DNA from: Micromonospora sp. WMMA1947 | Lineage (GTDB): Bacteria; Actinomycetota; Actinomycetes; Mycobacteriales; Micromonosporaceae | Reading direction: 5' to 3' | Assembly: GCF_027497355.1 (NCBI RefSeq) | Contig: NZ_CP114909.1 | Location: 3,677,001 to 3,741,000, forward strand | DNA length: 64,000 nt | Shown: one piece after another, positions 20,317 through 29,113 of the stretch | Layout of the letters: each line of letters starts with the position of its first letter | Position numbering within the stretch: the first letter of the stretch is position 1 | Program-made: the position numbers and the translations under genes | The notes under the pieces: generated by a model | Database searches by the model: none | Seen by the model: the letters and a program-made list of their open reading frames with translations, nothing else | Told to the model about the DNA's origin: nothing

Positions 20317-20793
20317 ATGGCGGACTCCTCCACCCAGTCGATCATCATCGGCGCGTCACCGGACCAGGTGGCGGCCGTCATCTGCGACTTCCCGAGCTAT
20401 CCCGAGTGGGCCGAGGCGGTACGCGCGGCCGAGGTGATCGAGGAGTACGAGGACGGCTACGCCAGCCAGGTCCGGTTCACCCTCGACGCGGGCGTGATGG
20501 CCGACGAGTACGTGCTGGCCTACGAGTACGCCGAGGACATCTCCCGGATCGAGTGGCACCTGGTCGCCCCGTCGAAGATGCAGCGCTCCCAGCGCGGCTC
20601 GTACGACCTGGCGGGCAACCCGGACGGGACGACCACGGTGACCTACACGCTCGAGGTGGAGCTGTCCGTGGCGATGCTCGGCATGTTCCGCCGCAAGGCC
20701 GAGAAAATGATCATGGATGCGGCGTTGAAGCAGCTCAAGCGCCGGGTAGAAGCACCCGGTGCGGCGCAGGAGACCCGACCGTCGTCCCGGTAG
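20317..20793 (+). CDS. SRPBCC/START-like lipid-binding protein (Rv2185c-like)
   Basis: A 158-residue single-domain protein with the SRPBCC (polyketide cyclase/START) fold. It is recognised by SPDQVAAVICDFPSYPEWAE at the N-terminus and the C-terminal helix MFRRKAEKMIMDAALKQLKR. These proteins enclose a hydrophobic ligand. The ligand here is not known. M. tuberculosis has related SRPBCC genes beside fadD15. The transcript appears leaderless. A basic tail follows the domain. Confidence 0.87.
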   Translation: MADSSTQSIIIGASPDQVAAVICDFPSYPEWAEAVRAAEVIEEYEDGYASQVRFTLDAGVMADEYVLAYEYAEDISRIEWHLVAPSKMQRSQRGSYDLAGNPDGTTTVTYTLEVELSVAMLGMFRRKAEKMIMDAALKQLKRRVEAPGAAQETRPSSR

Positions 20794-20814
20794 TCACGCT
20801 GAAGGAGCCGAACC

Positions 20815-21450
20815 ATGGGCACCACTGATCCGGGTTCGGCCCGGGAAGAGGCCGAGCGCCTCGTCGCCACCCTGCTCGCCGGCGCGAAGATGGCCGCCGC
20901 CGCGCCCGGCTCCGGCGCCTGGGGTCCGCTCGGTGGGATCCTCTCCGGTGTCCTCGGTCACACCCCGCCCGGTGCCGCTTCCGCCCCGAAGGCCGCCGCG
21001 CCCGCCGGTTTCGCCACCGGCTCGCCGGAATGCTGTGTCTGCCCCGTCTGTCGCGGTATCGCCGCGTTGCGCGACCCGAGTCCGGAATTCGCCGAGCGGC
21101 TCGCCACCGGCGCCGGGGACCTGGCGGCCGGGGTGGCCAGCCTGCTGCGTGCCTTCACCCCGGCCGAGGCGGAGCGGACCGCCGACGACGGGACCGCCGC
21201 GCCGGCCGGATCCGGCGACCACGTGTGGCGCGAGGCGACCCGTACCGGGCATGATTCTCAGCCGGCACCCGAGCAGGACGTGTGGTCCGCCGCCACCCGG
21301 GGGGAGGGCGCGGCCGATTCGGGTGCCACCGCCGACGCCGCCGGGCCGCCGGAGCCGGGCACGAGCCGGCCACCGGCCGGCCGTCCCGTGGTGCCCGCCT
21401 CGCGGGCGTCCGGAGAGGTGGGCGCGGACGCACCAGGCGACGGGGCCTGA
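20815..21450 (+). CDS. Conserved actinobacterial protein with CCVCPVC motif, unknown function
   Basis: The 211-residue product has a short helical N-terminus, a CCVCPVCRGIAALR motif near residue 70 that could bind a metal, and a helix FAERLATGAGDLAAGVASLL. The last 80 residues are a low-complexity acidic/Pro/Ala tail. From memory, similar C-P-x-C small proteins lie beside SRPBCC and glucokinase genes in Streptomyces (DUF5304-like). It starts 21 nt after the SRPBCC gene behind AAGGAG, so the two probably share a transcript. Confidence 0.7.
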   Translation: MGTTDPGSAREEAERLVATLLAGAKMAAAAPGSGAWGPLGGILSGVLGHTPPGAASAPKAAAPAGFATGSPECCVCPVCRGIAALRDPSPEFAERLATGAGDLAAGVASLLRAFTPAEAERTADDGTAAPAGSGDHVWREATRTGHDSQPAPEQDVWSAATRGEGAADSGATADAAGPPEPGTSRPPAGRPVVPASRASGEVGADAPGDGA

Positions 21451-21523
21451 CCACCGGACATCCCGGGACCGTACGGCCGGTTCGGCCGGTCCCCGGGCAG
21501 CACAGCAGAGGGGAGTGGCAGCG

Positions 21524-22471
21524 GTGACGCTGACCATCGGAGTCGACGTCGGTGGCACGAAGGTGGCCGGCGGTGTCGTGGACGACGCCGGCACGGTACT
21601 CGTGCAGACGCGACGGGACACCCCCGCCGACGACGTGGCCAAGACCCGCGACGTCATCATCGAGGTGGTCACCGAGCTGGCCGCCGGGCACGCCGTCGAG
21701 GCGGTCGGCATCGGCGCCGCCGGCTGGATCGACGCCTCCCGGTCCACCGTGCTGTTCGCCCCGAACCTGGCCTGGCGGGACGAGCCGCTGCGCACGTACG
21801 TCGGCGACGCCACCGGCCTGCCGGTGATCGTGGAGAACGACGGGAACGTGGCCGCGTGGGCGGAGTTCCGCTACGGCGCGGCCCGCGACGCCGACGACTC
21901 GATGGTCATGTTCACCATCGGCACCGGCGTCGGTGGCGGCATCGTGCTCGGCGGTGGCCTGGTCCGCGGCGCCAACGGCATCGCCGCCGAACTGGGGCAC
22001 ATGCTCACCGTGCCGGACGGCCACCAGTGCGGCTGCGGCCGGCTGGGCTGCATCGAGCAGTACGCCAGCGGCAGCGCCCTGGTCCGCTTCGCCCGCGCCG
22101 CCGCCCGGCAGGAGCCGCACCGCGCGACCGCGTTGCTGGAGCTGGCCGGCGGCGAGGCCGAGACGATCACCGGCCCGATGGTGACCGCCGCCGCGAAGGG
22201 CGGCGACCCGGTCTCCACCGAGGCATTCGCCCAGGTCGGCCGCTGGCTCGGCACCAGCCTCGCCGACATGGCGCAGATCCTCGACCCGCAGGTGCTGGTG
22301 GTGGGCGGCGGCGTGATCGACGCAGGTGACCTGTTGCTCGGCCCGACCCGGCGGTCGTTCGCCGACGCGCTGGCCCAGCGCAGCCGCCTGCCCGTCGCCG
22401 AGGTGCGCCCGGCCGAGCTGGGCAACACCGCCGGTGTGATCGGCGCCGCCGACCTGGCCCGGCGGATCTGA
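21524..22471 (+). CDS. ROK-family sugar kinase, glucokinase-like
   Basis: 315 residues. The ATP loop GVDVGGTKVAGG is at the N-terminus, VENDGNVAAWAEF carries the catalytic Asp region, and the ROK zinc motif CGCGRLGCIEQYASG is complete. This fits glucose phosphorylation with ATP as in Streptomyces GlkA, although other hexoses are possible. A GGGGAG site 8 nt before the GTG at 21524 sets the start at VTLTIGVDVGG; an upstream GTG at 21515 lies within the site. It is followed 1 nt later by the EEP phosphatase gene. Confidence 0.9.
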   Translation: MTLTIGVDVGGTKVAGGVVDDAGTVLVQTRRDTPADDVAKTRDVIIEVVTELAAGHAVEAVGIGAAGWIDASRSTVLFAPNLAWRDEPLRTYVGDATGLPVIVENDGNVAAWAEFRYGAARDADDSMVMFTIGTGVGGGIVLGGGLVRGANGIAAELGHMLTVPDGHQCGCGRLGCIEQYASGSALVRFARAAARQEPHRATALLELAGGEAETITGPMVTAAAKGGDPVSTEAFAQVGRWLGTSLADMAQILDPQVLVVGGGVIDAGDLLLGPTRRSFADALAQRSRLPVAEVRPAELGNTAGVIGAADLARRI

Positions 22472-22472
22472 C

Positions 22473-23171
22473 ATGACGGATTCGGGTGTGCCGCTGCGCG
22501 TCGTGTCGTACAACATCCACAGCCAGCGCGACGACACCGCCGCGCTGGCCGAGGTGGTCCGCGCGGTGGCACCGGACGTGGTGATCGTCCAGGAGGGACC
22601 GCGCCGGTTCCGGTGGCGGCAGAAGTGCGCCGCGTTGGCCGAGTCGTTCGGCATGGTGGTGGCCGCCGGTGGCCTGCCGTCGCTCGGAAACGTGCTGCTG
22701 ACCAGCCTGCGGGTGCGGGTCACCGACACCAGTTGCCAGCGGTATCCGCTGACGCCGGGCCGGCACATGCGCGGCGCCGCGTACGCGCGGTGCCGGGTCG
22801 GCGGCGTCGAGGTGCTGCTGGCCGGTTCGCACCTGTCCACCGACCCGGCCGAGCGGCCGGCGCAGGCGGCGGCGTTCAAGCGGGAACTGGCCGCGTCCAC
22901 GCTGCCCGTGGTGGCCGGCGCGGACCTCAACGAGGGCCCGGACGGCCCGGCCTGGCAGACCCTCGCCGAGGGGCTGACCGACACGGCGCTCGCCGCCGAC
23001 CGGGCCGACCGGCACACGTACTCCTGCGCCGACCCGCGCCGCCGGATCGACGCGCTGTTCGTCGACCCCCGGATCACTGTGGTCGACTATGACGTGGTGG
23101 ACACCCCGGCGGCCCGGCGGGCCAGCGACCACTTCCCGGTCCTGGTCGACCTGATGCTGCCCACCGCCTGA
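22473..23171 (+). CDS. Endonuclease/exonuclease/phosphatase (EEP) family protein
   Basis: The 232-residue protein has the EEP fold, shared by AP endonucleases, DNase I-like enzymes and phosphatases. Key segments are VVSYNIHSQR (Asn), VIVQEGPRR (metal Glu), VVAGADLNEGPDGPAW (Asp/Asn), RRIDALFVD and SDHFPVLVDL (catalytic Asp-His). No signal peptide is present, so it acts in the cytosol. The substrate cannot be told from sequence. The ATG is 1 nt after the ROK kinase stop, implying one transcript. Confidence 0.85.
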   Translation: MTDSGVPLRVVSYNIHSQRDDTAALAEVVRAVAPDVVIVQEGPRRFRWRQKCAALAESFGMVVAAGGLPSLGNVLLTSLRVRVTDTSCQRYPLTPGRHMRGAAYARCRVGGVEVLLAGSHLSTDPAERPAQAAAFKRELAASTLPVVAGADLNEGPDGPAWQTLAEGLTDTALAADRADRHTYSCADPRRRIDALFVDPRITVVDYDVVDTPAARRASDHFPVLVDLMLPTA

Positions 23172-23239
23172 CCGGCGCGGACCGTCGGACCGTGACGCAC
23201 GGTCAGGTGCCCGGCGGCCGGCCGACAACCGCGTCGCCG

Positions 23240-23365
23240 CCTTTGCTCTGCCGCCATATCCGCACCAGCTACCCGCCGTGACCGGCGGGCCGCGTCCCGG
23301 CCGGACGGCCGCGAGACATCAGCGCAGCTCGCGGCGGTGCTGCGTCTGTGGCGGCAGAGCAAAGG
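23240..23365. repeat. Structured inverted-repeat element (17-bp arms, nested hairpins)
   Basis: Outer arms CCTTTGCTCTGCCGCCA (23240-23256) and its exact inverse (23349-23365) enclose 92 nt. Inside, GCACC (23262-23266) pairs with GGTGC (23336-23340). Two further hairpins follow: CCCGCCG/CGGCGGG at 23272-23289 with a TGAC loop, and GCCGCGAG/CTCGCGGC at 23308-23335. Together they make a three-way junction. It lies between the EEP gene and the monooxygenase. It could be a mobile palindromic element or an RNA leader structure. Confidence 0.7.
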
Positions 23366-23550
23366 GCGAACGAGGGTACGCCTCCGGCGCGGCCGGTCCA
23401 CTCACGCTCGGTGACCGGCAGGTCGGTGACGCTGTGTCAGGGCAGCCGGGCGGGTGGGCGGCGCCGGAGCCGGTGGCTGGACAACGGCGGGCATTCTCGG
23501 CAGGATTTCGCTCCGACCCGGCACGCGTGCCGCACAAAGGAGAATTCCCG

Positions 23551-24957
23551 GTGTCCTCCTCCACCGACCCCGGCCGCCCCGATCCGGACCGGACGGACGT
23601 CCCGATCCGCGACGACCGCCCGGTCTCCGACCGGGGCGACACGGTCTGCGTCATCGGCGCCGGCGCCAGCGGCCTCACCGCCGTGAAGAACCTGCGCGAA
23701 GCCGGCTTCGGCGTCGACTGCTACGAGCGGGAGACGGGCGTCGGCGGCGCCTGGAACTGGCGGCACGACCGCAGCCCCGTGTACGGCAGCACGCACCTGA
23801 TCTCGTCCCGGCCGTTCACCCAGTTCCCCGACTTCCCGATGCCGGACGACTGGCCGGACTACCCGCACCACAGCCAGCTGCTGTCCTACTTCGAGCGGTA
23901 CGCCGACCACTTCGACCTGCGCCAGCACATCTGGTTCGGCACCGAGGTGGTCCGCGTCGAGCCGGTCGAGGGGGACCGCTGGGACGTGACCACGCGCAGC
24001 ACCGGCGGCTACGGCCCCGAACGCACCTCGAGGTACGCCGCCGTGGTGCTCGCCAACGGCCACAACTGGTCGCCCAAGCTGCCCCGCTACGAAGGGCTGG
24101 AGGAGTTCCGGGGCGAGGTCATGCACGCCTCGTCCTACAAGGACCCGGCTCAGCTGCGGGGCAAGCGGGTGCTCGTGGTCGGCGCCGGCAACACCGGTTG
24201 CGACATCGCGGTCGAGGCGGCGCAGCAGGCGTCGCACTGCTGGCACTCCACCCGCCGCGGCTACTGGTACGCCCCGAAGTACGTCCTCGGCCGTCCCGCC
24301 GACCAGGTCAACGACACGCTGCTGGCGCTGCGGGTGCCGCTGCGGGTGCGGCAGTGGCTCTACCACTGGACGCTGCGGCTGACCGTCGGCGACCTGACCC
24401 GGTTCGGCATGCCCAAGCCGGACCACCGGGTCTACGAGACGCACCCGATCGCCAACAGCCAGCTCGTCTACTACGTCGGCCACGGCGAGATCACCCCGGT
24501 GCCGGACGTGGCCCGGTTCGACGACCGCGCGGTGGAGCTGACCGACGGCCGCCGGGTCGACCCGGAGCTTGTCGTCTTCGCCACCGGCTACCTGCCGCGC
24601 TTCGAGTTCCTCAAGGGCCAGGTGCTCGGCGACGAGGACGGCTCCGGACGGCCCCGGCTGTGGCTCAACGCGTTCACCGCCGGTCACCCCACGCTCGCCG
24701 TGGTCGGCCTGGTGCAGCCGGACTCCGGCATCTTCCCGATCTCGCACTGGCAGAGCGTGCTGTTCGCCCGGCTGCTCACGCTGCGCGCCACCCGGCCGGA
24801 GCGGGCCGCCGCGTTCGACCGCAAGGTCCGGGCCGGCCTCGGGGAGCGGTACTCGGCGAAGGTCAAGGACAGCACCCGGCACTGGTTCGAGGTCGGCCAC
24901 GCCGACTACCTGCGCGCGCTCCAGCGGGCGCTGCACGAGCTGGAGGAGGGTAAATGA
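23551..24957 (+). CDS. FAD/NADPH-dependent monooxygenase (FMO type)
   Basis: This 468-residue flavoenzyme has the FAD motif VIGAGASGL near residue 35 and the FMO fingerprint FRGEVMHASSY in the middle. The NADPH motif VVGAGNTGCDIAVEA and the C-terminal VVFATGYLPRFEF are also present. It should oxygenate a nucleophilic nitrogen, sulfur or carbonyl group (FMO or Baeyer-Villiger chemistry). AAGGAG upstream of the GTG at 23551 sets the start. The alpha/beta-fold gene overlaps its stop by 4 nt. Monooxygenase/hydrolase pairs are also known from mycobacterial mymA-type clusters. A 380-nt gap precedes it and holds the structured repeat. Confidence 0.9.
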   Translation: MSSSTDPGRPDPDRTDVPIRDDRPVSDRGDTVCVIGAGASGLTAVKNLREAGFGVDCYERETGVGGAWNWRHDRSPVYGSTHLISSRPFTQFPDFPMPDDWPDYPHHSQLLSYFERYADHFDLRQHIWFGTEVVRVEPVEGDRWDVTTRSTGGYGPERTSRYAAVVLANGHNWSPKLPRYEGLEEFRGEVMHASSYKDPAQLRGKRVLVVGAGNTGCDIAVEAAQQASHCWHSTRRGYWYAPKYVLGRPADQVNDTLLALRVPLRVRQWLYHWTLRLTVGDLTRFGMPKPDHRVYETHPIANSQLVYYVGHGEITPVPDVARFDDRAVELTDGRRVDPELVVFATGYLPRFEFLKGQVLGDEDGSGRPRLWLNAFTAGHPTLAVVGLVQPDSGIFPISHWQSVLFARLLTLRATRPERAAAFDRKVRAGLGERYSAKVKDSTRHWFEVGHADYLRALQRALHELEEGK

Positions 24958-25781
24958 CGACGGCCGAGCGGGTGCGGGTGGTCCGGTCCTGGGAGTGGGC
25001 CCGGCCCGAGCGGCCCGCCCGCCGCGAGGTGCTCGCCGCCGTACCGGAGCGGGAGGAGGCGAAGCCGCCGCTGCTGTTCGTACCGGGGTTCGGGCACGGG
25101 GCGTGGGCGTTCGCCGAGCACTGGCTGGGGCACGCCGCCGGTCGCGGCTTCCCGGCGTACGCGCTGAGCCTGCGCGGGCACGGCGGCAGCGAGCCGGCGC
25201 CCGAGGCGACGCTGCGGTCGTACACCCATGACGTGACGCAGGTGGCGGCGAGCCTGCCGCGGCAGGCGGTGCTGGTGGGGCACGGCGCCGGCGCCCGGGT
25301 CGTGGCGCACGCGCTGGCCCGCTACCCGGCGCGGGCCGCGGTGCTGGTGGCGCCGGTGCTCGGCGGCTGGGCGACGTTCGGCACGGCGTTGCGGCGCAAC
25401 CCGGTCGGTACGGTGCCGGCGGTCTTCGGCGCCGGGCTGCGGCTCAACCGGCGGCAGTTGTTCAGCGCGGAGCTGCCGGACGCCGACGCGCGGCGGCACC
25501 TGGCCCGGCTGGGCCGGGCCGGGCGGCGGGCGCAGTGGCAGCTGCTGACCGGCCGGTCCCCGGAGCCGGCGGTGGGCCGCCCGCCGGTGCTGGTGCTCGG
25601 CAGCCCGGACGACCGGGTGCTACCGGCGACGGCGCTGACCAGGGCCGCCCGGCGGTACGCCTCGGCGCCGCTGCTGTTCCCCGGCATGGGGCACGACCTG
25701 ATGCTCGACGCGCGCTGGCGCGAGCCGATCGACGCGATCCTGGACTGGCTGGACAAGGACCCGGCGCCCGCCCTCGGGTGA
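24954..25781 (+). CDS. Alpha/beta-hydrolase fold protein lacking the nucleophile Ser
   Basis: 275 residues with a clear alpha/beta-hydrolase plan. LLFVPGFGHGAWAF is the oxyanion region, the Asp is in VLGSPDDRVL and the His in FPGMGHDLM. The nucleophile elbow reads LVGHGAGARV, so the expected Ser in G-H-S-x-G is Gly. Unless sequencing is wrong, classical ester hydrolysis is not possible. The protein may be a binding or cofactor-independent partner of the monooxygenase, with which it is translationally coupled (ATGA). Confidence 0.85.
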   Translation: MTTAERVRVVRSWEWARPERPARREVLAAVPEREEAKPPLLFVPGFGHGAWAFAEHWLGHAAGRGFPAYALSLRGHGGSEPAPEATLRSYTHDVTQVAASLPRQAVLVGHGAGARVVAHALARYPARAAVLVAPVLGGWATFGTALRRNPVGTVPAVFGAGLRLNRRQLFSAELPDADARRHLARLGRAGRRAQWQLLTGRSPEPAVGRPPVLVLGSPDDRVLPATALTRAARRYASAPLLFPGMGHDLMLDARWREPIDAILDWLDKDPAPALG

Positions 25782-25796
25782 GCGCCGGGGCCCGGC

Positions 25797-27215
25797 TCAC
25801 CGGGCGGCGGGGCGGCGGCCGACGAGTGTTCCGCTCTCCTCCAGGGCGCTGAGATAGGACGCCGCCCAGGCGTGGATGTCGTTGTGGGCCAGGTGTTCGC
25901 GCATCGCACGCATCCGGGCCTCGACGTCCTCCGGGCCGGCGCGCAGCGCGGCCAGCAACCCCTGCTTGAGGCCGTCCAGGTCGTGCGGGTTGACCAGGTA
26001 CGCCTGCTCCAGCTCGGAGGCGGCGCCGGCGAACTCGCTCAGCAGCAGCGCGCCGGTGCCGTCGACCCGGGCCGCCACGTACTCCTTCGCGACCAGGTTC
26101 ATGCCGTCGCGCAGCGGCGTCACCGCCATCACGTCCGCGACGCGGTAGAGCGCCACCAGTTCGGCGCGGTCGAACGGCTGGGTGAGGTAGTGGATCGCGG
26201 GCTCGCCGACCCGGCCGAACTCGCCGTTGATCCGGCCGACCTGGTGCTCCACCCGGTCGCGCAGGATCTGGTACTGCGCCACCCGGTCGCGGCTGGGCAC
26301 CGCCACCTGGACCAGCACCGTGTCGCGGACCTTGATGTCGCCGTTCGCGAGCAGCTCGCGGTACGCCTTGAGGCGCTGCTCGATGCCCTTCGTGTAGTCC
26401 ATCCGGTCGACGCTGAGGATCACGTGCTCCGGCCGGCCGAGATCCTGCCGCAGCCGGCGGGCCCGTTCGGCGACCTCGGGGCGGGCGGCGAGCGCGGACA
26501 CCTCGGCGGTGTCGATGGCGACCGGGAAGGCGCCGATGCGGACCACCCGGCCGTCCACGCCGATCCGCCGGTCGGTGGCGGGCAGGCCGAGCACCTTGGT
26601 GGCGAGCTGGGCGAAGTTGTGCGCGGCCTGGGCCCGCTGGAAACCCACCAGGTCGGCGCCGAGCATGCCGCGCAGCAGTTCGGCGCGGCGGGGCAACTGC
26701 ATGAACAGTTCCGGCGGCGGGAACGGCACGTGCAGGAAGAACCCGATCCGCAGGTCGGGGCGCAACTCGCGGAGCAGGCCGGGGACCAGCTGCAGGTGGT
26801 AGTCCTGCACCCAGACCAGGCCGCCCGGCTCGGCCACCTGGGCCGCGGCCTCGGCGAACCGCTGGTTGACCCGCTGGTACGCCTCCCACCAGCGGCGGTG
26901 GTACTCCGGCTGCTCGACGGCGTCGTGGTAGAGCGGCCAGAGGGTGGCGTTGGCGAAGCCCTCGTAGTGGTCGCGGAAGTCCTCGGCGCTCAGCGGCACG
27001 GTGTGCATGCGCACGCCGTCCACGTCCGGCAGCTCGGGCGCGGGGCCGGTGCCGCCGGCCCAGCCCACCCAGGTCGCGGGTGTCTGCCGCAGCAGCGGGT
27101 GCAGGGCGCTCACCAGGCCGCCGGGGCTGCGGCGCCACTCGAAGGCGCCGTCGGGCGCCACGCTGTCGTCGATGGGGAGGCGGTTGGCCACCACCACGAG
27201 GGGGCTCTGTCGCAT
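25797..27215 (-). CDS. otsA: Trehalose-6-phosphate synthase (OtsA)
   Basis: A 472-residue GT20 enzyme making trehalose 6-phosphate from UDP-glucose (in actinobacteria also ADP- or GDP-glucose) and glucose 6-phosphate. Visible family segments are VVVANRLP, SPGGLVSAL, VWVQDYHLQLVPG, FFLHVPFPP, SVDRMDYTKGI and TPLRDGMNLVAKEY. No otsB phosphatase gene lies nearby. The ATG at 27215 is used, since a TTG at 27224 in frame has no better signal. It ends 16 nt from the convergent alpha/beta-fold gene. Trehalose serves as osmoprotectant and as mycolate carrier in relatives. Confidence 0.93.
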   Translation of the reverse strand: MRQSPLVVVANRLPIDDSVAPDGAFEWRRSPGGLVSALHPLLRQTPATWVGWAGGTGPAPELPDVDGVRMHTVPLSAEDFRDHYEGFANATLWPLYHDAVEQPEYHRRWWEAYQRVNQRFAEAAAQVAEPGGLVWVQDYHLQLVPGLLRELRPDLRIGFFLHVPFPPPELFMQLPRRAELLRGMLGADLVGFQRAQAAHNFAQLATKVLGLPATDRRIGVDGRVVRIGAFPVAIDTAEVSALAARPEVAERARRLRQDLGRPEHVILSVDRMDYTKGIEQRLKAYRELLANGDIKVRDTVLVQVAVPSRDRVAQYQILRDRVEHQVGRINGEFGRVGEPAIHYLTQPFDRAELVALYRVADVMAVTPLRDGMNLVAKEYVAARVDGTGALLLSEFAGAASELEQAYLVNPHDLDGLKQGLLAALRAGPEDVEARMRAMREHLAHNDIHAWAASYLSALEESGTLVGRRPAAR

Positions 27216-27389
27216 CTCGGGCAATCCGCTCAGCAGGGGACCGGCGACCCGGAAGGAGACGCAAGCCGGACAGCCGGTGCGGGACGTGACGTTCAGCCTA
27301 TTCCTACTGACTGTAAGTTACACGCTTGTTACGCCCCGGCCCAGGGCGGGCGGTGTCCCGGCATCCGGGCAGGGTCCGGCGGCGCGAGG

Positions 27390-28229
27390 TCAGACGACCG
27401 CGCCGTCGTCCGGGTCGTGGTCGTCCCGGTCACCCGGACGCAGCCGCCAGATCAGCATCACGAAGCCGGCCAGGATGCCGGTGAAGCCGAGCAGGGTGAC
27501 CACCGACGGGTCGACGAGCGACACCACGGTGGGGGAGAGGAACAGCAGGAAGCCGAGCACGATGCAGGCCACGCCGAGCACCGCGTACTTGGAGAAGCGG
27601 GGCAGCGGGGGCGGCGGAGGCGGGGTGTAGTGCTCCTCGTCCGAGGCCTCGTCGGGCAGGTTCGCGCCGAACGTGTCCAGGCCGTCGAGCAGCGACGGCT
27701 CGTCGTGCCGGTCCCGGCTGAGCGAGACACCGGAGACGTCGGCGGCGTACGGCAGCCGGCGCACGTCGGTGGCGGTCGGGCCGGCGGGCTCCTCGGCCCG
27801 GCTGCCGGCGGCGGTGCCCGGAGCGGGCGGGTCGTCCACGTCCTCGGCGGCGGGCCAGGGGTGGCTGTCGGCGCTCGGCGCGGTGTGGAAGCCGGCGACG
27901 ATCTTCGCCCACTCCGCTTCGATGTCCGGCTCGTCGGCGCGCGGCGAGTCGCCCGCGCCCTCGTCGGCGAGCTGGGTGAGGTAGTCCCGCGCGGTGGTCA
28001 GGTGCGACCTGTCGACGTAGAGCCGGTCGACCGGGCGGGCCGGGACGGTGGTGGTGCGGGTCACCGGGTTCAGGTCGGCCGAGGGCTGCAGGTAGGCCGC
28101 GATGCCACCGGCGGCGAGCACGTCGAGCAGGTGCTCGCCGACGCGTGGATCGACGTCGCCCGCGACCGCGTACTCGGCCGCGTCGAGCCCGTTGTCCCGT
28201 CGTCCCCGACGGGGCCCGCCCCCTGACAA
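27390..28229 (-). CDS. Conserved membrane protein with two C-terminal helices (DUF308-like)
   Basis: About 279 residues. The N-terminal soluble part carries the conserved YAVAGDVDPRVGEHLLDVL and RPVDRLYVDR stretches seen in related actinobacterial proteins. An acidic linker is followed by a proline run (TPPPPPPLP) and two membrane helices close to the C-terminus. The tail is Asp-rich. Function is unknown. No ATG/GTG fits the start. A TTG at 28229 with AAGGGGG 6 nt upstream is the best candidate and is uncertain. It is divergent from plsC, sharing 185 nt. Confidence 0.72.
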   Translation of the reverse strand: MSGGGPRRGRRDNGLDAAEYAVAGDVDPRVGEHLLDVLAAGGIAAYLQPSADLNPVTRTTTVPARPVDRLYVDRSHLTTARDYLTQLADEGAGDSPRADEPDIEAEWAKIVAGFHTAPSADSHPWPAAEDVDDPPAPGTAAGSRAEEPAGPTATDVRRLPYAADVSGVSLSRDRHDEPSLLDGLDTFGANLPDEASDEEHYTPPPPPPLPRFSKYAVLGVACIVLGFLLFLSPTVVSLVDPSVVTLLGFTGILAGFVMLIWRLRPGDRDDHDPDDGAVV

Positions 28230-28414
28230 CGGACACCCCCTTCGCCGTTCCCTGCCCGTGCCCTGAATCGTGACACGTCGGCACCCGGTTCCGGGAGTGC
28301 GTTGTGGCGTGCCGCTCGTCGTTCGTACCCTCATCCCGGACTCCGCGGCCGCCGCCGGCGCCCGCGGGGCCACGCGGCGACCCGTCCGCCGCCACCGACA
28401 CGGGAAGGACGCCG

Positions 28415-29110
28415 GTGCTGTACTGGCTGCTGAAGTACGTCGTTCTCGGCCCGCTGCTGCGGTTGATCTTCCGCCCGCAGGTCGAAGGGCTGGAGCACGT
28501 TCCGTCCACCGGCCCGGTGATCCTGGCCAGCAACCACCTCTCCTTCTCGGATTCGATCTTCACGCCGCTGATCGTCAAGCGAAAAGTCACCTTCATCGCG
28601 AAAGCCGAATACTTCACCGGTAAGGGACTCAAGGGCCGCCTCACCAAGATGTTCTTCGTCGGCTCCGGCACCATCCCGGTCGACCGCTCCGGCGGCCGGG
28701 CCGCCCGCGCCGCCCTCGACACCCAGCTCTCGGTGCTGCGCGCCGGTGGCATCGCCGGCATCTACCCGGAGGGCACCCGCTCGCCGGACGGCCGCCTCTA
28801 CCGGGGCAAGACCGGCGTGGCGCGGCTGGCCCTGGAGAGCGGCGCCCCGGTCGTCCCGATGGCGATGCTCAACTCCGACGCCATCCAGCCCACCGGCCAG
28901 ATCATCCCGAACCTGGGCCGGGTGCGGATCCGCTTCGGGCCGCCGCTGGACTTCTCCCGCTACGCCGGGATGGCCGGCGACCGGTTCGTCGAACGGGCGG
29001 TCACCGACGAGATCATGTACGAGCTGATGGAGCTGTCCGGCCGCGAGTACGTCGACACGTACGCCCAGAAGGCCAAGAGCGCCGCGACGCGGCAGCCGGT
29101 CCCGGCCTGA
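28415..29110 (+). CDS. plsC: 1-acylglycerol-3-phosphate acyltransferase (PlsC family)
   Basis: A 231-residue acyltransferase placing the second acyl chain on lysophosphatidic acid or a related acceptor. The catalytic HX4D motif is NHLSFSD, the second block is FFVGSGTIPVDRSG, and the acceptor block is YPEGTRSPDG. An N-terminal hydrophobic stretch (VLYWLLKYVVLGPLLRLIF) anchors it. GTG at 28415, shortly after GGGAAGG, gives this N-terminus. A longer in-frame start at 28304 reads through unlikely sequence. It resembles Rv2182c. The following gene converges with a 3-nt gap. Confidence 0.9.
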   Translation: MLYWLLKYVVLGPLLRLIFRPQVEGLEHVPSTGPVILASNHLSFSDSIFTPLIVKRKVTFIAKAEYFTGKGLKGRLTKMFFVGSGTIPVDRSGGRAARAALDTQLSVLRAGGIAGIYPEGTRSPDGRLYRGKTGVARLALESGAPVVPMAMLNSDAIQPTGQIIPNLGRVRIRFGPPLDFSRYAGMAGDRFVERAVTDEIMYELMELSGREYVDTYAQKAKSAATRQPVPA

Positions 29111-29113
29111 CCC

